A DNA stretch of 64,000 nt from Tigriopus japonicus (GCA_010645155.1 CM021323.1:1137873-1201872), one strand, 5' to 3'; numbered from the stretch's first letter, positions 40,660 through 52,923 are shown. Numbers and translations: made by a program. The notes: generated from the letters alone by a model not told the origin.

Positions 40660-41110
40660 CCTCCTACGCGAGAACTTTGCCAAACTACGCCCCCAAACCC
40701 TGATCGAGAGCGAGCGCCGCGGGCCGTCACAGTCGATCAGTGATCGGTTATTGGCTCTCGTTCAATCAGGCTTCGACGGGCAATCTTCGAGTATTGGAGG
40801 AGGGCCAAACGAGCGGAACACCAAGCAAGAGGACGCCCCTTCATTGAGAAAGAGAGAGAGGAAGTTGGGGGTGCTGGCTGGCTTCTCCAAGTGATCTGGG
40901 CACAGGAACTCGAAAAAGAGGAGCAAGTCAGACTGCGCACCCCCCTCAAATCAGTCCATTGAGACCGAGAGACCCGGGTCGAGCCGATCAGGAACCGATG
41001 ATGCTGAAACTCCGCCTCGAGTGATCGGTTATTGGAAGAAGACGGAGAGAGGCGAACGTTCGATTGGAAAGGAAAAGACGTGCGCGCCATGGATTCGAGC
41101 TGTATTATTG
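40660..41110. promoter_or_regulatory. CpG-rich promoter-like island 1
   Basis: I count about 36 CpG dinucleotides in roughly 440 bases, far denser than the flanking sequence, and the stretch is GC-rich. It holds the 16-base word agtgatcggttattgg twice (40739-40754, 41020-41035), each containing an inverted CCAAT box. It shares words with island 2: ctgatcgagagcg (40700), agaggacgccc (40828) and ttgagaccgagaga (40959). A possible 5' splice donor (GGA|GTGAGTACC) occurs near 41301 on the plus strand. The long minus-strand open frame here has no coding purine bias and is rejected. Best reading: an upstream promoter and first exon of the plus-strand gene that follows. Confidence 0.45.
40739..41035 (+). 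repeat. Repeated 16-base word with inverted CCAAT box
   Basis: agtgatcggttattgg occurs at 40739-40754 and again at 41020-41035, same strand, 281 bases apart, inside CpG island 1. ATTGG is the reverse complement of CCAAT, a binding word of NF-Y type factors. Confidence 0.7.
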
Positions 41111-42149
41111 GGTGGGGGGTTGGAGTAAATTGAAGGGAGGGAAAGGGGGGATTAGGGGAAAGTTCATTGTGTGCCAGAGTAGTCAATGAATGAATGACCT
41201 TCAGACATTCAATCTCCCGGGTGAAACAAAAAACCATGGTTGTCAGACCATTGTTCCAAGCTCACGTCGGTTGTTTCTTATCCACTTGATTGTCGTTAGG
41301 AGTGAGTACCACCTATATATGCTAGTACCAAAATTGACGACCAGGACTAGAGTTCTCGTAATGTCAGCAGAGCTTCATGGATTAGTTCGTTCCAGCGAAG
41401 GAAGACAATTTCCTGTTGCTCTGTGTAAAAGTGAGACAAAAGTTACTCAAGGGAAGGCAAGGTTCGTGTTGTCGGTAGTAGTAGCAATAGGTATAGCATA
41501 CTCCACAACCGAGAACGCAAGAGAACCTTAGTGAGTTAGTAGCAGATAGATAGATAGCCGGCTACTAGTGGCTCGTTGACTAGAAGTTTTTCCACCCTTC
41601 ACTTTTCATTTCCTTTCTGGGCAATTTTCAAGGGTCTTCGTCCATCTTGTTTGCAGACAAATGCGTTACATGCATTGCATTGTGCCGCCCCCCCCCTTTC
41701 TTCTACGTGCTGGTCGAGCATGTCATACTATTACAAAAGTCAGTCTTAGCACTAAGAAATGGTTTGGATTTTTTGAGGGTCGTCCGACTTAAACTGCACA
41801 AAAAGGCACATTTCGTGATGAGCCTGCCATTTCTTCATTAGGATCGAGTCATGAACCTTGAAGTTGGTAAGCCACCACGAATGGCCTAGTATTATGACAT
41901 CTGCTCATTCATTACGGATCCTTCAAAACTACCAAGACATCAATCATTCCAATTACCCAATGCTGAATCTCATTTGAATCATCGATCTCGAATAACTTTC
42001 GTTATTCTTCTCGTTATTTCCAGTCTCATCATTTTCTTTTCTTAAACGACCTGAAGTTTGCGAGTGTTCATGTAAATTTGTCACAGCCGGCAAAAAAATG
42101 AAGAATTAAGATTTATTATTGCTCACTCGCCCAGAGCCTCGAGTCCATC

Positions 42150-42660
42150 CATCTAGTTCGGCCGTTCAGCCGTTAGATGGCATGGGATGTGAGCTCTGGT
42201 CGATCATCGTCAGGCTCGTCAATGTCCGCTGACGTCTTCTAAAGCGCGGCCGATGGAGTTCACAGCCGCAGTCAGAAAGAGAGAGAGGCCGAGCTGGAGT
42301 TGCGCTCTGCCTTTGAGACCGAGAGAGGCAAAGAGCTGATCGAGAGCGCAGAGGACGCCCTAGCACCAGCACCATCATCATCCCAGTGCTATGGCCAACT
42401 GGCATAGACCGAAGGAAGAGGTTGGTGAGTGATCAAGGGCGCCACAAAAGGAAGAATCGACGAAGGCGCCGGCGAAGACGGCGAGGTCGACGGAACGATC
42501 GCTTCTTTTCGATCAGAGCTCTCTGTCCCGATTAATGATAGCTCGATCGACTGGGACCCCATCAGAACAACACCCGGAGAGGAGAGAGCGATTGACGAGG
42601 GAGGGCGCGCGCAATCACCCACACCACCAGTCCATTCCGAGACGTGAGGTCGGACAGAGC
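42150..42660 (+). promoter_or_regulatory. CpG-rich promoter-like island 2 and 5' exon
   Basis: About 45 CpG in 500 bases by hand count. The plus strand has an ATG in good context (gctATGG, 42391) that opens MANWHRPKEEV and meets a strong donor TTG|GTGAGTGA at 42425, which could be a short first coding exon in phase 1 or simply 5' leader. A second donor-like GTGAGG lies at 42644. The island repeats three words of island 1 on the same strand (42313-42326, 42336-42348, 42350-42360). The candidate coding exon at 42954 lies 300 bases downstream. Together this suggests alternative promoters for one plus-strand gene. Confidence 0.48.
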
Positions 42661-42953
42661 AATATTGAAAGCCTTAATTCATAATATTCCATTGACATAT
42701 CTTGTCTTGGGAATCAATCGTCTCTTCACACTTCAGAACTTGGAAAAATAACAACAACATTATCCAAGACTGAAAGTGGATTTGGTTTCATAACCTGACA
42801 GTGATCCAAAACAATCCCACGCATATAAACTGGATAGTGACTCTTTCGGACCCGGTGATCTCACCCTAAGAGTGGTACTAGTATCATTAATTCAAGGCAA
42901 TGTGTTGTTGTGGTGCTTGTTTGAACTATTGAGATTGAAAGCCATCGAATGTG

Positions 42954-43118
42954 ATGCAGACAGCCATCAATCCCGCTCCAGCCGCGAGACTCACCTTGAG
43001 CTCGGGTTCGCCGCCCTCCACCAACAACCACGCCCAAACCTCCGAGGGTGGAACGCCTCCACCAACTACGTCGGCTAGTGAGGACATTGCCAGACGATTG
43101 CAGCATGCACTTCAAAAG
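42954..43118 (+). CDS. Gene A, candidate first coding exon (Pro/Ser/Thr-rich N-terminus)
   Basis: ATG at 42954 (G at -3) follows an in-frame stop at 42936 and opens 55 codons ending at donor CAAAAG|GTAGGC. The protein starts MQTAINPAPAARLTL, has a disordered Pro/Ser/Thr/Gly/Asn-rich middle, and ends with a likely helix, SEDIARRLQHALQK. Codon use is GC-biased at position 3, with first-position purines about 57% against 46%. Such low-complexity leaders followed by a helix are common at the start of regulatory proteins, but I cannot name a family. It sits 300 bases after CpG island 2 and could be preceded by a spliced leader (donor 42425). A CAG at 42958-42960 could be an internal acceptor, in which case the ATG would not be used. 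Exit phase is 0. Confidence 0.42.
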
Positions 43119-43901
43119 GTAGGCAATTGCCTGAGCCAACAACCTCGATTTTCTTTGAAATCCTTGGGGGATTTCAGTGATTGGGTTTCGGCAACAGCTT
43201 GCTTGATAAGCTAACTGCCGAGACCCAATCCATGGTGGCACGTTTATGAGGAGGGGTTCCAATTGCTCAGAGGCAGAGCCCTCGATGTTTTGTTTGCGCT
43301 TTGAAAGGCAATATTGCCATTCGTATTTGCACACCGAATTAGCCACAAAAACCAATCTTATTTGCTATTGAGCTTGTGCATTGACCAGAGAAAACGTCAG
43401 GCGCCCGTTAGTCGGTTGGTTGGTTGGTTCCTTCGCATTCGATTGAGCCATCATGTAAGCGAACGAGTTGCTTGTCGGCTGTTGTTGTAGCAGTAGTAGT
43501 ACTTGTTGTTGTTGACCAAATGGTCTCGGTGGCTTTTCCTTGCGAACCAATCCCGTGGTTGTTGGTCCAACAAATTGACTAGTGGAACCATTTATGCACT
43601 CACTCGAGTTGTGCTTGGATCGCTGCAATTCCAATTTGTCGTGAAGCCTTTGGCTTGATTTATTCGGTTTATGACCAATACTTGTAACAGCTTGTCAATT
43701 CAAAGTAGAATAGCAATACTATGCAATATACATACAGTATGGAGCCAGGCAATTGGTACTTTTCGAGATCAATGGACTTTTTTATTGTTGGCCACGAAGC
43801 CACAACGTATGTGATACATTTACTGTTTGTGTAAGTAAGTAGTTGGTATCTCGTGTGAGTTGAACCTCTTTACATGGCCAATCAGCAATCACTCTTACCA
43901 C

Positions 43902-44160
43902 CTTGTTTCCATAACTTGCGGTAAGCAGTGAGATTTCCGAATCCAATTCGCTTTGGATGATGGGATCGGGATGCCTCCTGGCTCTTGGGTGCTCCCATTT
44001 TTCTCACTTTGAGACGCGGTTCATTTTTCATCTCGTGCACCCCATGTCTCCTTGATCCTGGGGAGGATATTGGTCCACGACCATTGCTCAGTCTTGATAT
44101 TATGACCAACTTCTTTGGAACACGTTCGACAGTTGATCTGTCAATATTTTTCTCCCCCAT
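43902..44160 (-). CDS. Candidate basic exon, minus strand
   Basis: Minus-strand frame from ATG (44160), MGEKNIDRSTVERVPKKLVI..., basic and hydrophilic throughout (PKSQEASRSHHPKR), reaching donor-like CAAG|GTGGTAAGA in phase 1. Purines are about 65% at position 1 but also 58% at position 3, so a purine-rich strand explains part of the bias. An acceptor-like cctccccag lies inside. No family recognised. Confidence 0.18.
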
Positions 44161-44710
44161 GCAACTTTCAGACAAGACTCATTTTTCTTTCATCCTACTA
44201 CCCATTATTATTCTTGGGAGTATTGCTGATGGCACACATGGGCGAAAGGAGACCAGATTATATTGATAGCCTTGTCAATATCAGCCTATTGGGTCGGCTC
44301 AACGTCGGGGCGAGAAAGAGTGAACAACGCTATCGGGGGTTTTCCTTGAGCGTCTCATCATCTTTAATGCATGCAACAACTCGGAGATCTTTTCCAAGGA
44401 TCCTGAAGGGGAAATCTTGAGGGTTCTTTTACCATAGTCAGTCTCGTTTCAAACATGACCATTCAGTTCAAGGAGTTCTCTCTCACTCGCTGTCTCTCTC
44501 TGTCTCATGAAGCACTTTCTCGTTCACCAGTCAATATTGATAGACACTTCGATGGGGAAAAGCAGAGGAAAGAACTTTCCCTTAATTAGAGCCGTAATTA
44601 ACCGATCCGGGACAAAATTAGTCTCACCTCATCGATGGGTCCTCTATCCCCTCTGACTATTAGTACACACGTCTGAATGGGTGGTTGCTCCATTTAAGCC
44701 AGTCAACAAA

Positions 44711-44735
44711 CAACAACAACAACAACAACAACAAC
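44711..44735 (+). repeat. (CAA)8 microsatellite
   Basis: Eight perfect CAA units then CAG. No coding frame with support spans it. Confidence 0.9.
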
Positions 44736-47700
44736 AGTTCTGGCCATGGCTATGAGCTCTCTCTTGGTGGCCGTTCTTTGGGTGAACAGCCTGCTTTGGA
44801 ATGGTCTGGAGGGGATTGCTCGGACAACAGATCGATCTTATAGTGCTGTTATTAGCCGATATTGACACGAATGAGTCAGTGAGCTAGCCGATTCTTGGAC
44901 CGGTTTCCCCTTCGACTTTACTTTCATGCGATCAACATGTCTGGTCTTTCAGCCTGATAATTACTCATGTACACCCCAAATAACATAATTATTTAACAAT
45001 TCATATGGTCAATTATAGGACTATCTACTGTATATTTAAATCACGGCCAAAGAACATGATGAAGAATGTGAGCTTTTTCTGTTGGCCTTCAATCCCTTGT
45101 GGGGTTTGACTCAACCAAGGTTCGAACTTTTTCCTCTCTTTTCCTTCCTTTGCCGTTCTCTTTTCCCTTTCGTTTTCCATCGCCAAGTGTTGGGTTTGTT
45201 GACTTTGTGTGTAAAATCAATCAGATCCAGCGTTGTGCCTTCCAGCAAATCAGTTCACGTGCAATATTTGATCTCCAGACGCCAAATCATGTTGACCACC
45301 CGAAACTTGGATTCTCACTCTGTGGCTTTCTTTTTTCCTCTATTTCCTCTGATCCGGATTAGGTGGTCTCGAACACTCTGACAAACGCTTCGTCCGTATG
45401 ACAACAGCCCTACTGTTATGATGATGAATGTGTGTTTCAACAGATTGGCCTTGATTGAACAGAACGATAAGATTGACACATTGTTTTTAATATTCCCGCT
45501 GCCCTTTTTACGTTTGTTAAGCCCCTACGTATGTATAGTCAGTCGTCCCATTACCCAACCGTGATGTCTGTCTGTACACGTTGAGAATGCGACCGATCGT
45601 AGTCGATGTACAATATGATTCACTTTATTCCAAGGTATTATCTGTTTTTTATTGTTCGCTCCTCTATTTCTCTATTTCCCCTCGAGTTCTCTGACCCAGA
45701 TGATCACAGCCAGAGAGACCTGAAAATTTAGCCATAAAACTGATTTGAATCTGGGATTGGCAAGTTTCGTCGTTTGCGCCAACCTGGTGGCCAAACACTT
45801 GTGCCTCGACCCCACAATGATTGTATTTGTAGTACCTATATCAATATGAGTGTGGCTGGATGAGGCCAATCCATCCCAAAGTCATTCACTTTGACATATT
45901 AATGCCCCTGTGATTGCAAAATCTGACATGGAAGGAAGTCGATTGGGATCGCATCGAGCAAAACAAATTTTTCAACAAACTCACGCCCTGAACAAGAAGA
46001 TGCGAAAGTGATTACTAAGTGCCATTCCATTTTATGTACTTTGCGTTACTCTTCGATGTACCTTTCCATTTGTGAAGTAAGTGTGGCATGCATACTCTTG
46101 TGGTTTAGGGTTGTAATTTCAGGCCTAGGCCATTGGTACGGACAGGCATGCCCATGCACAAAAGGCACCCTGATGTCTGAATAGAGTCTAGTCAAGAAGT
46201 GGTTCATGCACTCCCTTACGAGTTAGCAAGCACTGAGAGTGTAACTACAACATACGTGCCCACGTACTTCGAAAACGCTAGCTAGCTCTAGGACTACGAC
46301 CAACTACCCTCACTTTCAATGAAAAACGCGACCACAATTTGGAATGCCCCATCAACGCTTCCCTCTTAGAGCTGCTACTCTATGTGTTGTTCATTCTTCT
46401 AGGGGGTCGGAAAAGAAAATTTGTCTAGTATAAGTAGATAGAATTGAAGTGCCAAAATTTGGTCTACCAAAAGTCTAGTTTGTGCTTAACCTCGTATCAA
46501 ACTTCTACCTCAATTCCGAAGGGTCAATAAATAAATTCCGATGAGTAGAACATTGTTGGTGTGCAATTTTTCAGCCCTGTCTTCTTCTTCTTCTATCAAT
46601 TGATTCATAAAGACTCTCTTTCCCTTCCTTTGAATAGTGAGCCGATATTTCAATTTATTGACAGATTGAATCATTTTGTAGATAGGGAACATCAAGGCAA
46701 ACAATAGGACCGATACGTCTCTATTTGGTGCTAATATCGAGTAACGATTTGTTTTCCCTGGAACCATTATCGTTAGAATTGAGAAATGATTTGCCCACTA
46801 CAAAGTCTTAACTATGAGAAGAAGTGTACATGTGAACTCGAAGGTGTTTAACTTGAGGAAAGGGAAAGCCAAGTGAGTGGTGCATTTATGAATCAATACC
46901 TGGAACTGAACTCCATCACTAATCAACGAAAACTTTCGGACCATTCAATCAACTGCGGGTTTTTTATTTGGGACGTTGTTTCTGCACAAAAAAGTCAGAT
47001 AATGTCAGGCAATCAGTAATTTGGATATCTGCCCTCCCTTTCCGTGCTGTAGTATGTTGGTTTCTTGCTGGCTTTATTAACGCACTCCAATCACGAGAGA
47101 CAGATCCAACGACGTCCTTTGACTCACCCTTGTCTGATGAACGAGAGGTTAATATTTACAGGTCGGGGCAAAGAGCTCAGTCTAACCGGAAGTGTTTTTA
47201 CCATGTCATGCATTGGATGTTTTAACCTTGTAAGGGCAAGATTCGGGAAAGAAAATGAATTAATATTTGGCCAGGCCACAATATCCTGGGTCATCAAAAA
47301 GAAAGGTTTTTAGGAACTCTGATCCAAAGTTTGCACAATATTGGGCCGATCACAGTAATTATCGACCCACTTCTTTGTCAGTCTTCTGCCCTTAATGTGT
47401 GTCAGGGGCGGTTGTAATGCATAAAATGGGTTGGATTTATAGGTTTTGTTGGCTTGACTCGAAATTACTGTCATTTCTGAGCTACGAACAGGCAATAACA
47501 AATCGATCATGGACAAAAACACCACGATCGGATCCCAGTTGCATGATTATAAATGACAATCTGATATTTCACGAGTCACTAATAACTTGAGTCGTTGATT
47601 TTTTTGCAATAATTACTGCCAATCTTCGACTCAAAAACATCCTGAAAACACGTCACTAGAAGAGCATACCCCATTTACGAAATCATATCAATGAACAAGA

Positions 47701-48005
47701 CCATTCAAATGAGAGAGATGAGAAGATAGAGCCGGGGAGAAGTTGTCCTACATGGCTTTGATGGGTGAAATATCATCAACTCCGAACAATTGACATTGGT
47801 ACAGCAGCTGCTTCCTCTTCTTCACTGGCTTCGAATACATAAGGCATCAACTCATCTGGAAGAGGAAAAAGAGGAGAAGGAGCCTAACGGCAGCAGCTTC
47901 TTTCGTTGTGTCTGTGTTGGTTGGACTGCTTTTGTCGTTGTTGTCGTTGGAAGGAGGCCTTTGCCTTCCTCTTTGACTCGCCAGGCACTCGATGTGCTCT
48001 GACAA

Positions 48006-48047
48006 AAAGAAAAGGAGAAAGAGAAAGAGAGAGAGAGAGAAGGAGAG
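48006..48047 (+). repeat. (GA)n purine tract
   Basis: About 40 purines, GA dinucleotides with GAAA interruptions. Confidence 0.85.
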
Positions 48048-50330
48048 CCCACTCGTCAGCAGCATGGTTTGGTATTCATTCGGCTTGCTGTATTGATATA
48101 ACTGAATTGAGAAGAGAAGCAATAATAAATCGGTCTCACCCTCTTTTCTCCGCGGGGTGCTCCCATTAAGTAAGTGGGTTGGCTTGATCAGAGCGAATAA
48201 TAATAAGAGTCTTCTTCAAGACCCAACTCGTGTTTTCAAGTATAACGTTACTTGAACCTGTCTCAAAAAGGTGAAAAGAAACGTCGATGTTTCAATGGAG
48301 GGATGATTATCGGCCAAGTTTGTTTGAAGTAGCTTTCTGGGTGGTTGGGGGTGAGAAACCATCAACTTGTCGCGTAGATGGGGTTGAACCGCGAGTACTT
48401 TGGAAGTGATCACAAATTCATGGAAACTTTCGCACCCCTTTCGTTCCCTCCTTAACTATCATCGACGCCTTGTGTACTTACTACTTACCAAACATAGAAC
48501 ACGCCGTGTCTGTCTAGTACAAACTCGAAGACTTCATAACGCTGACTTGGAAGTCGTGAAAGTCACTAAGCTTTTCCCTCCCTTTTGCTTACGAGCGGCA
48601 TATTCTTTTATTATGATCGTCAATCTTGCCTTTGAATAGGGTTGTTTTAATGCCAAAGATCGATTGATACGAACAAGAGAAGAGCTCTTGGAAGGTTCAT
48701 TAGCAAGGCGACGTGGATTTCGCAGGAAAGTTTTCGCGCTTGTCGTTTTGTCATATCTGATTCCATTCAAACGCTCACTAAACCGTCGTCATTAGTCATC
48801 CATCTCCCATTTCCATTCCTTTGTTTGAGACAATACAAGTTTAGTGGTTGTCGATTTCCATTCAGTTCTTCCTGTTCCATTCTTCGTCTTTGATCAAGCT
48901 TAACTTGACTTGAAGAAGTGAAACTGGTGTAAACTTCCAAAAGGATGCCTAACCAGAAAGAACAGCCATTGCATGTCAATCGTGTCCCCGGCTCTGTCCC
49001 GAAAGTTTTATTCGAAAGCGTTAAATGAGGGTTACACAAGGTCTTCATGTGGAGCAACCGAGGGGTTTGTGGATTTTTTCGATTTCCCCCTTCTAGCCGA
49101 CATTTCCCTCCCCCTTTTAATTCCAAACTTGTTTTGTCTTTGTCTCATTGATTGAAACTTTTTCAAATTCTATCCCATTTGTCCATAATGGGAGGATTTT
49201 TGTCTTTGTCTCCAAATGGTCTCCTCAAGTTTCCTTCTGCACTTTGTCTCGCTAGAGGCTAGCTAGCATGCTCTGTATGTACGGAGTATATGCATAAGTT
49301 CACCAGTGAAGGCACACACACACAGACACTACGATAATCCTTTCATGGCAAAAAGCTGTGAAGTGAAATTTGGCTCGTAAGCATTGATCATGAAAATCAC
49401 GGGATTGAAATCACTCGATGGCCAGAGACTCTTGTATGCAATGGGAGACAATTCACACTCGCAATTGTGTCGCTTTTTTCCTTCAAGTTCTCTAATTACG
49501 ACGGAATCACTGGACTGAGACTAGTGATCTCTTGTTTCCCTTCTCCAAACACATTCTTTCCTCTCATTCAATTTCCAGAAATATGCCTGCGTTCTTGTCC
49601 AGTAGTTGCCCATTTACGTCGGCTGGTGTTGCACTATTAATTCTTCTAATCAATTCAAGAATTGCATCAATTCACGTCATTTTCCTAGCCATTTTATGAA
49701 AAGGAAATGCCATGATCTACAACAGGAATATCTCGAATCAGGTGTGTTTTCCATTGAGGCTTATTCATCGAAATGCATTCACAATAAATTATCGAAAGAA
49801 GTTATGATGTAAATTTACAGTCAGTGTGTCCACGAAATGTCAAGAAAACGAGATAAATCCAATCTGGCCAAGATTCGGATGCTCGAAGCCGGAAATTCTA
49901 TTTTGATCTTCACCTCTCTCATAATAGAGTGCTCAAAAAAAGATAGAAACGCTCAAAATACGGTCATAACATTTGATGTTTTCAAAATGATGGCCTGCTA
50001 ATTTTGTCTAGGACATGGTAAGTTATGTCACCAAGCCTTGAACAAAAGAGATTTGTTGGTATGGCTTGTTTGTGCTTGATTACGTGTATGTAGACACCAT
50101 CATTATGGCCACAATTCAGAACAAAAACTTAAACAAGCATCCTTCAAATGAGATTATTTTCAGATTGTTTATGCATGTTTAATACATTTTCTGGAGAGAG
50201 GGACGGCATGAATACGTTTGTATGAGTCACGTTGAACTTTTGCAAATAGTCGTCGATCGTTCAAACAAGAGTCGAATCGGGCTTTTTTTCGTCCAAATCA
50301 ATATTCCCTTGACAAACTGGTTCCATTGAG

Positions 50331-50352
50331 CACACACACTCACACACACACA
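50331..50352 (+). repeat. (CA)n microsatellite
   Basis: CA repeats broken by one CT. Confidence 0.85.
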
Positions 50353-51019
50353 TATCCGAGCTAATGAAGGCAAGCTGATGCCATCATCGAACCAACCCCT
50401 GACAGCACTGTGTGTCCGTTCGTTCGCTGACTACATACTCTTCCGTATCGTTCGTTGGAGGCTGACAATTCATTCACCCCTGGCTCATTTCCTAATTAAA
50501 ATTCTCGTTGATCAACGAGCGTCGAGAAAGCAGAGGCTTTTTCTGAACTTCCATTGGATTTCCTAAATAAAAAAAACAACGGCCAGCATGTAGCAAGCAA
50601 ATATTGGATGGCGGGGCTAAGATGGAGCTGATTTTTGGGGGAGACGAAAGGTCCTGTTGGTCAATCAATTTCTGTGACTTCAAGTGGAAAATCTGCGGTC
50701 AGCATTTTAACTCTTTCATGTCTCGAAATACAATTACCCTGCAAAACGAGATGATGTTTAGGACATTTTTCCTCTCATTCTTAGTTGCAGTACGATGATT
50801 GCGAGACAAAGCTCCCCTTCGAGTTCCTTCCTTCGCCTGGTTCACTCTGCGACCAAAGTCCAAATTTCATAGAAAATTCTAGACAGGAGCTCTCTTGGTC
50901 AATCAAAGCCCAACATACGACGGACGTAGGCACAATACGTCGTTTGAGCCCACATTCCGGTATTGTGATCCTCTGAGACTATCCAGGCTCTTGGTTAAAA
51001 GGGGTTTCCAATGGTATAG

Positions 51020-51154
51020 AGACCGATGATTGACGGCATCCCAATGGCTTCTCAATGCTCACGAATTCAGCGGATCCTCGCAGCCTTTGAGGGGAAAAAT
51101 CCCCAATCCATCGTGGATCTCAATCATCAAAAAAGAGAGCTCCAAAAGGATCAT
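51020..51154 (+). CDS. Gene A, candidate internal exon
   Basis: A 45-codon open stretch between ATAG (51016-51019) and donor GATCAT|GTAAGG (51155), in phase 0 at both ends. The peptide includes MASQCSRIQRILAAFEGK and ends in DLNHQKRELQKDH. It reads as largely helical and hydrophilic, possibly coiled coil. First-position purines are about 56% against 49%. ATGs at 51026 and 51044 would also allow it to be an alternative first exon. The acceptor has only a modest pyrimidine tract. The phase matches the donor at 43118, giving a 7.9 kb intron. The open frame continues past the donor to 51571, but that part has no coding bias. No family is recognised. Confidence 0.37.
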
Positions 51155-52492
51155 GTAAGGTCCGGGCCTTCCCTCCTCTGGCCTCAATGTTGTGTCTACT
51201 CCCGTTTCGACACGGCTTTTTCTGATCCCTCTTTTGTTTCTTTGGTATTCCTCACGATACTTTTGCCATATCATAGTTTTTGCCCAGGCTTTTATCCCCT
51301 TTTGCCTCACAATCATCCTCATTTCACGTTGCCTCTTGGGTCTTCGTATTGTAATGTTGGAATACGCGTTCGTCCGTCCATCCGTCAGTCCGGTCATCCA
51401 CCGGCCTCGAGCTCTCCTCTCCTCGATCGAAGGGGTCCAGTTTTTGGAGGAGAATGCAGTAGACTAGCAAAAAGCATGCCATTGATTGGGGAGCCATTGA
51501 TTGAATGCCTCCGTCTGATGATGGTTGAGAATTTGTTGGTGGTGGGAGAACGGAAGTCAAAAGCAAAATAGAGCGACCCTGGTCCAGTGAACGAGAGCTC
51601 TGCACTCACTGGCTCTTACACACATGGGAGGATGAAAAGGGGGGGAAATTTGCCGCAGTGTTCCATCAAGAGAAATTTCTGGCCCTCTGATCAATTCCAG
51701 AACCATAGAAGGAGGCAAAAGCAATATTGGAGGCCACCACCAATTCACTGCCATTCTATAGTCTGTAGCATCTACGCGAGAGAGGTCTAGATTCTGGAAC
51801 CGGTGGTCGTCTTCATTTCCGAAGATTGAACGATTACCGAATGAAAGATGGCTTGAAAGCGAAGGGACTCTTTTATCGAATGACTCCGTTATTGGCGGGA
51901 AAAGAGAGGGAACCCCGAAGCCGAACTGTGAACGAGCCCAATAAGTCGCTCTGCCTTCCTCTTGTGCGTCTTCTCCAGCCGGTTGCTGATCGAAAAAAAC
52001 GGACGAACGGGTTCCAATAGCTCTTGGGACGTCTCCTCTTCGTTGGCTCGATCCTGTCATCTCCATAGGGATTGAAGGTACTTGATTGACCAAGATGGAT
52101 GCCAATGACGGAATGGCCAATTGCTCCATAATGGATGGTGGTTGGGTTCACGAAGGAGAGACCTGATTTTCGGATATATTGGAAAACCTTCCATTTCACA
52201 AAACTGGCCTTCGCTCCACGAAAAGCATGCCACCGCAAATTGTGAGGGCAATTAGTGTCTTTCTCGTCACATTAATGCATATCAATGAGTGCTACTACTG
52301 TTTAAACAGTCTATCCGAAGTGTTTCGTTCTTAGCAAAAAAACATGTGTAACTGAAACCCTCGAAAACCAAACGATCCCATGGATTATTTCCAAGCAAAA
52401 TGACCATAATTAGTGCGTTTAATGAAAACAGCCCTCGCTTTTCGCTCTTTAAAAGCGAGTCCTAAAAATTGCGCTACAATCGCGACAAAGGA

Positions 52493-52518
52493 TAGGTAGG
52501 TAGGTAGGTAGGTAGGTA
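52493..52518 (+). repeat. (TAGG)6 microsatellite
   Basis: Six perfect TAGG units. Each unit holds AGGT, but no pyrimidine tract supports splicing there. Confidence 0.9.
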
Positions 52519-52894
52519 TTCATTTCAACAGGTTCATACTCGTAGATGGATCCAAGTTTCAAATGGGATCATCCGGCTTTCTCCTCACCAAGTCACTCGG
52601 AATCGTGTATTCATTATTGATTTCCCTGCGTTCGTCGTTGGATCGTGTTGATCCAACAATTATCCATACCCCCATTCTCCATTATTTACATTCGGTCTTT
52701 GGGTGATCCATATTCCGATCAAGAGTCAAGAGCATTAGTCCCTTATTGAGGCCTGGGCGGAATACCGTGAGTAAGGGGGAGAGAATGGTCGATTATTCTA
52801 TTGGTAGAAGTCTTCGTATTTGCTCTTACCATCAATATACCGATATCCTTGTCGCATTGTCAATGCCTTCTAATGCAAGCAAACTCATTTTCAA

Positions 52895-52923
52895 CCACGT
52901 TTTTCTCTCTTTTATAGGTAAGC
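52895..52923 (+). other. Candidate recursive splice site
   Basis: A long pyrimidine tract (cgtttttctctcttttatag) abuts GTAAGC, so a 3' and a 5' splice consensus share one junction at 52917/52918. A branch-like ctaatg lies upstream at about 52870. No exon is needed between the signals, the layout known for ratchet points in long fly introns. It falls between the candidate exons at 51154 and 53520. Confidence 0.4.

Larger units (their letters stand above)
43119..51019. other. Proposed intron of gene A, otherwise non-coding
   Basis: Lies between the donor at 43119 and the acceptor at 51019. Holds (CAA)n, (GA)n and (CA)n repeats and one weak minus-strand candidate exon (43902-44160). Confidence 0.35.

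Noticed and set aside
40737..41237. 166-codon minus-strand frame
   Set aside because: Only about 38% purines at codon position 1. It overlaps a CpG island whose low stop density explains the frame.
42861..43355. 164-codon minus-strand frame opposite the gene A exon, with a donor-like CTCAAG|GTGAGT
   Set aside because: Begins at TTG, and purines at positions 1 and 3 are equal. The plus-strand reading has better start, donor and bias.
44711..44735. Possible polyglutamine or polyasparagine coding run
   Set aside because: No open frame with start, splice or codon support spans the repeat.
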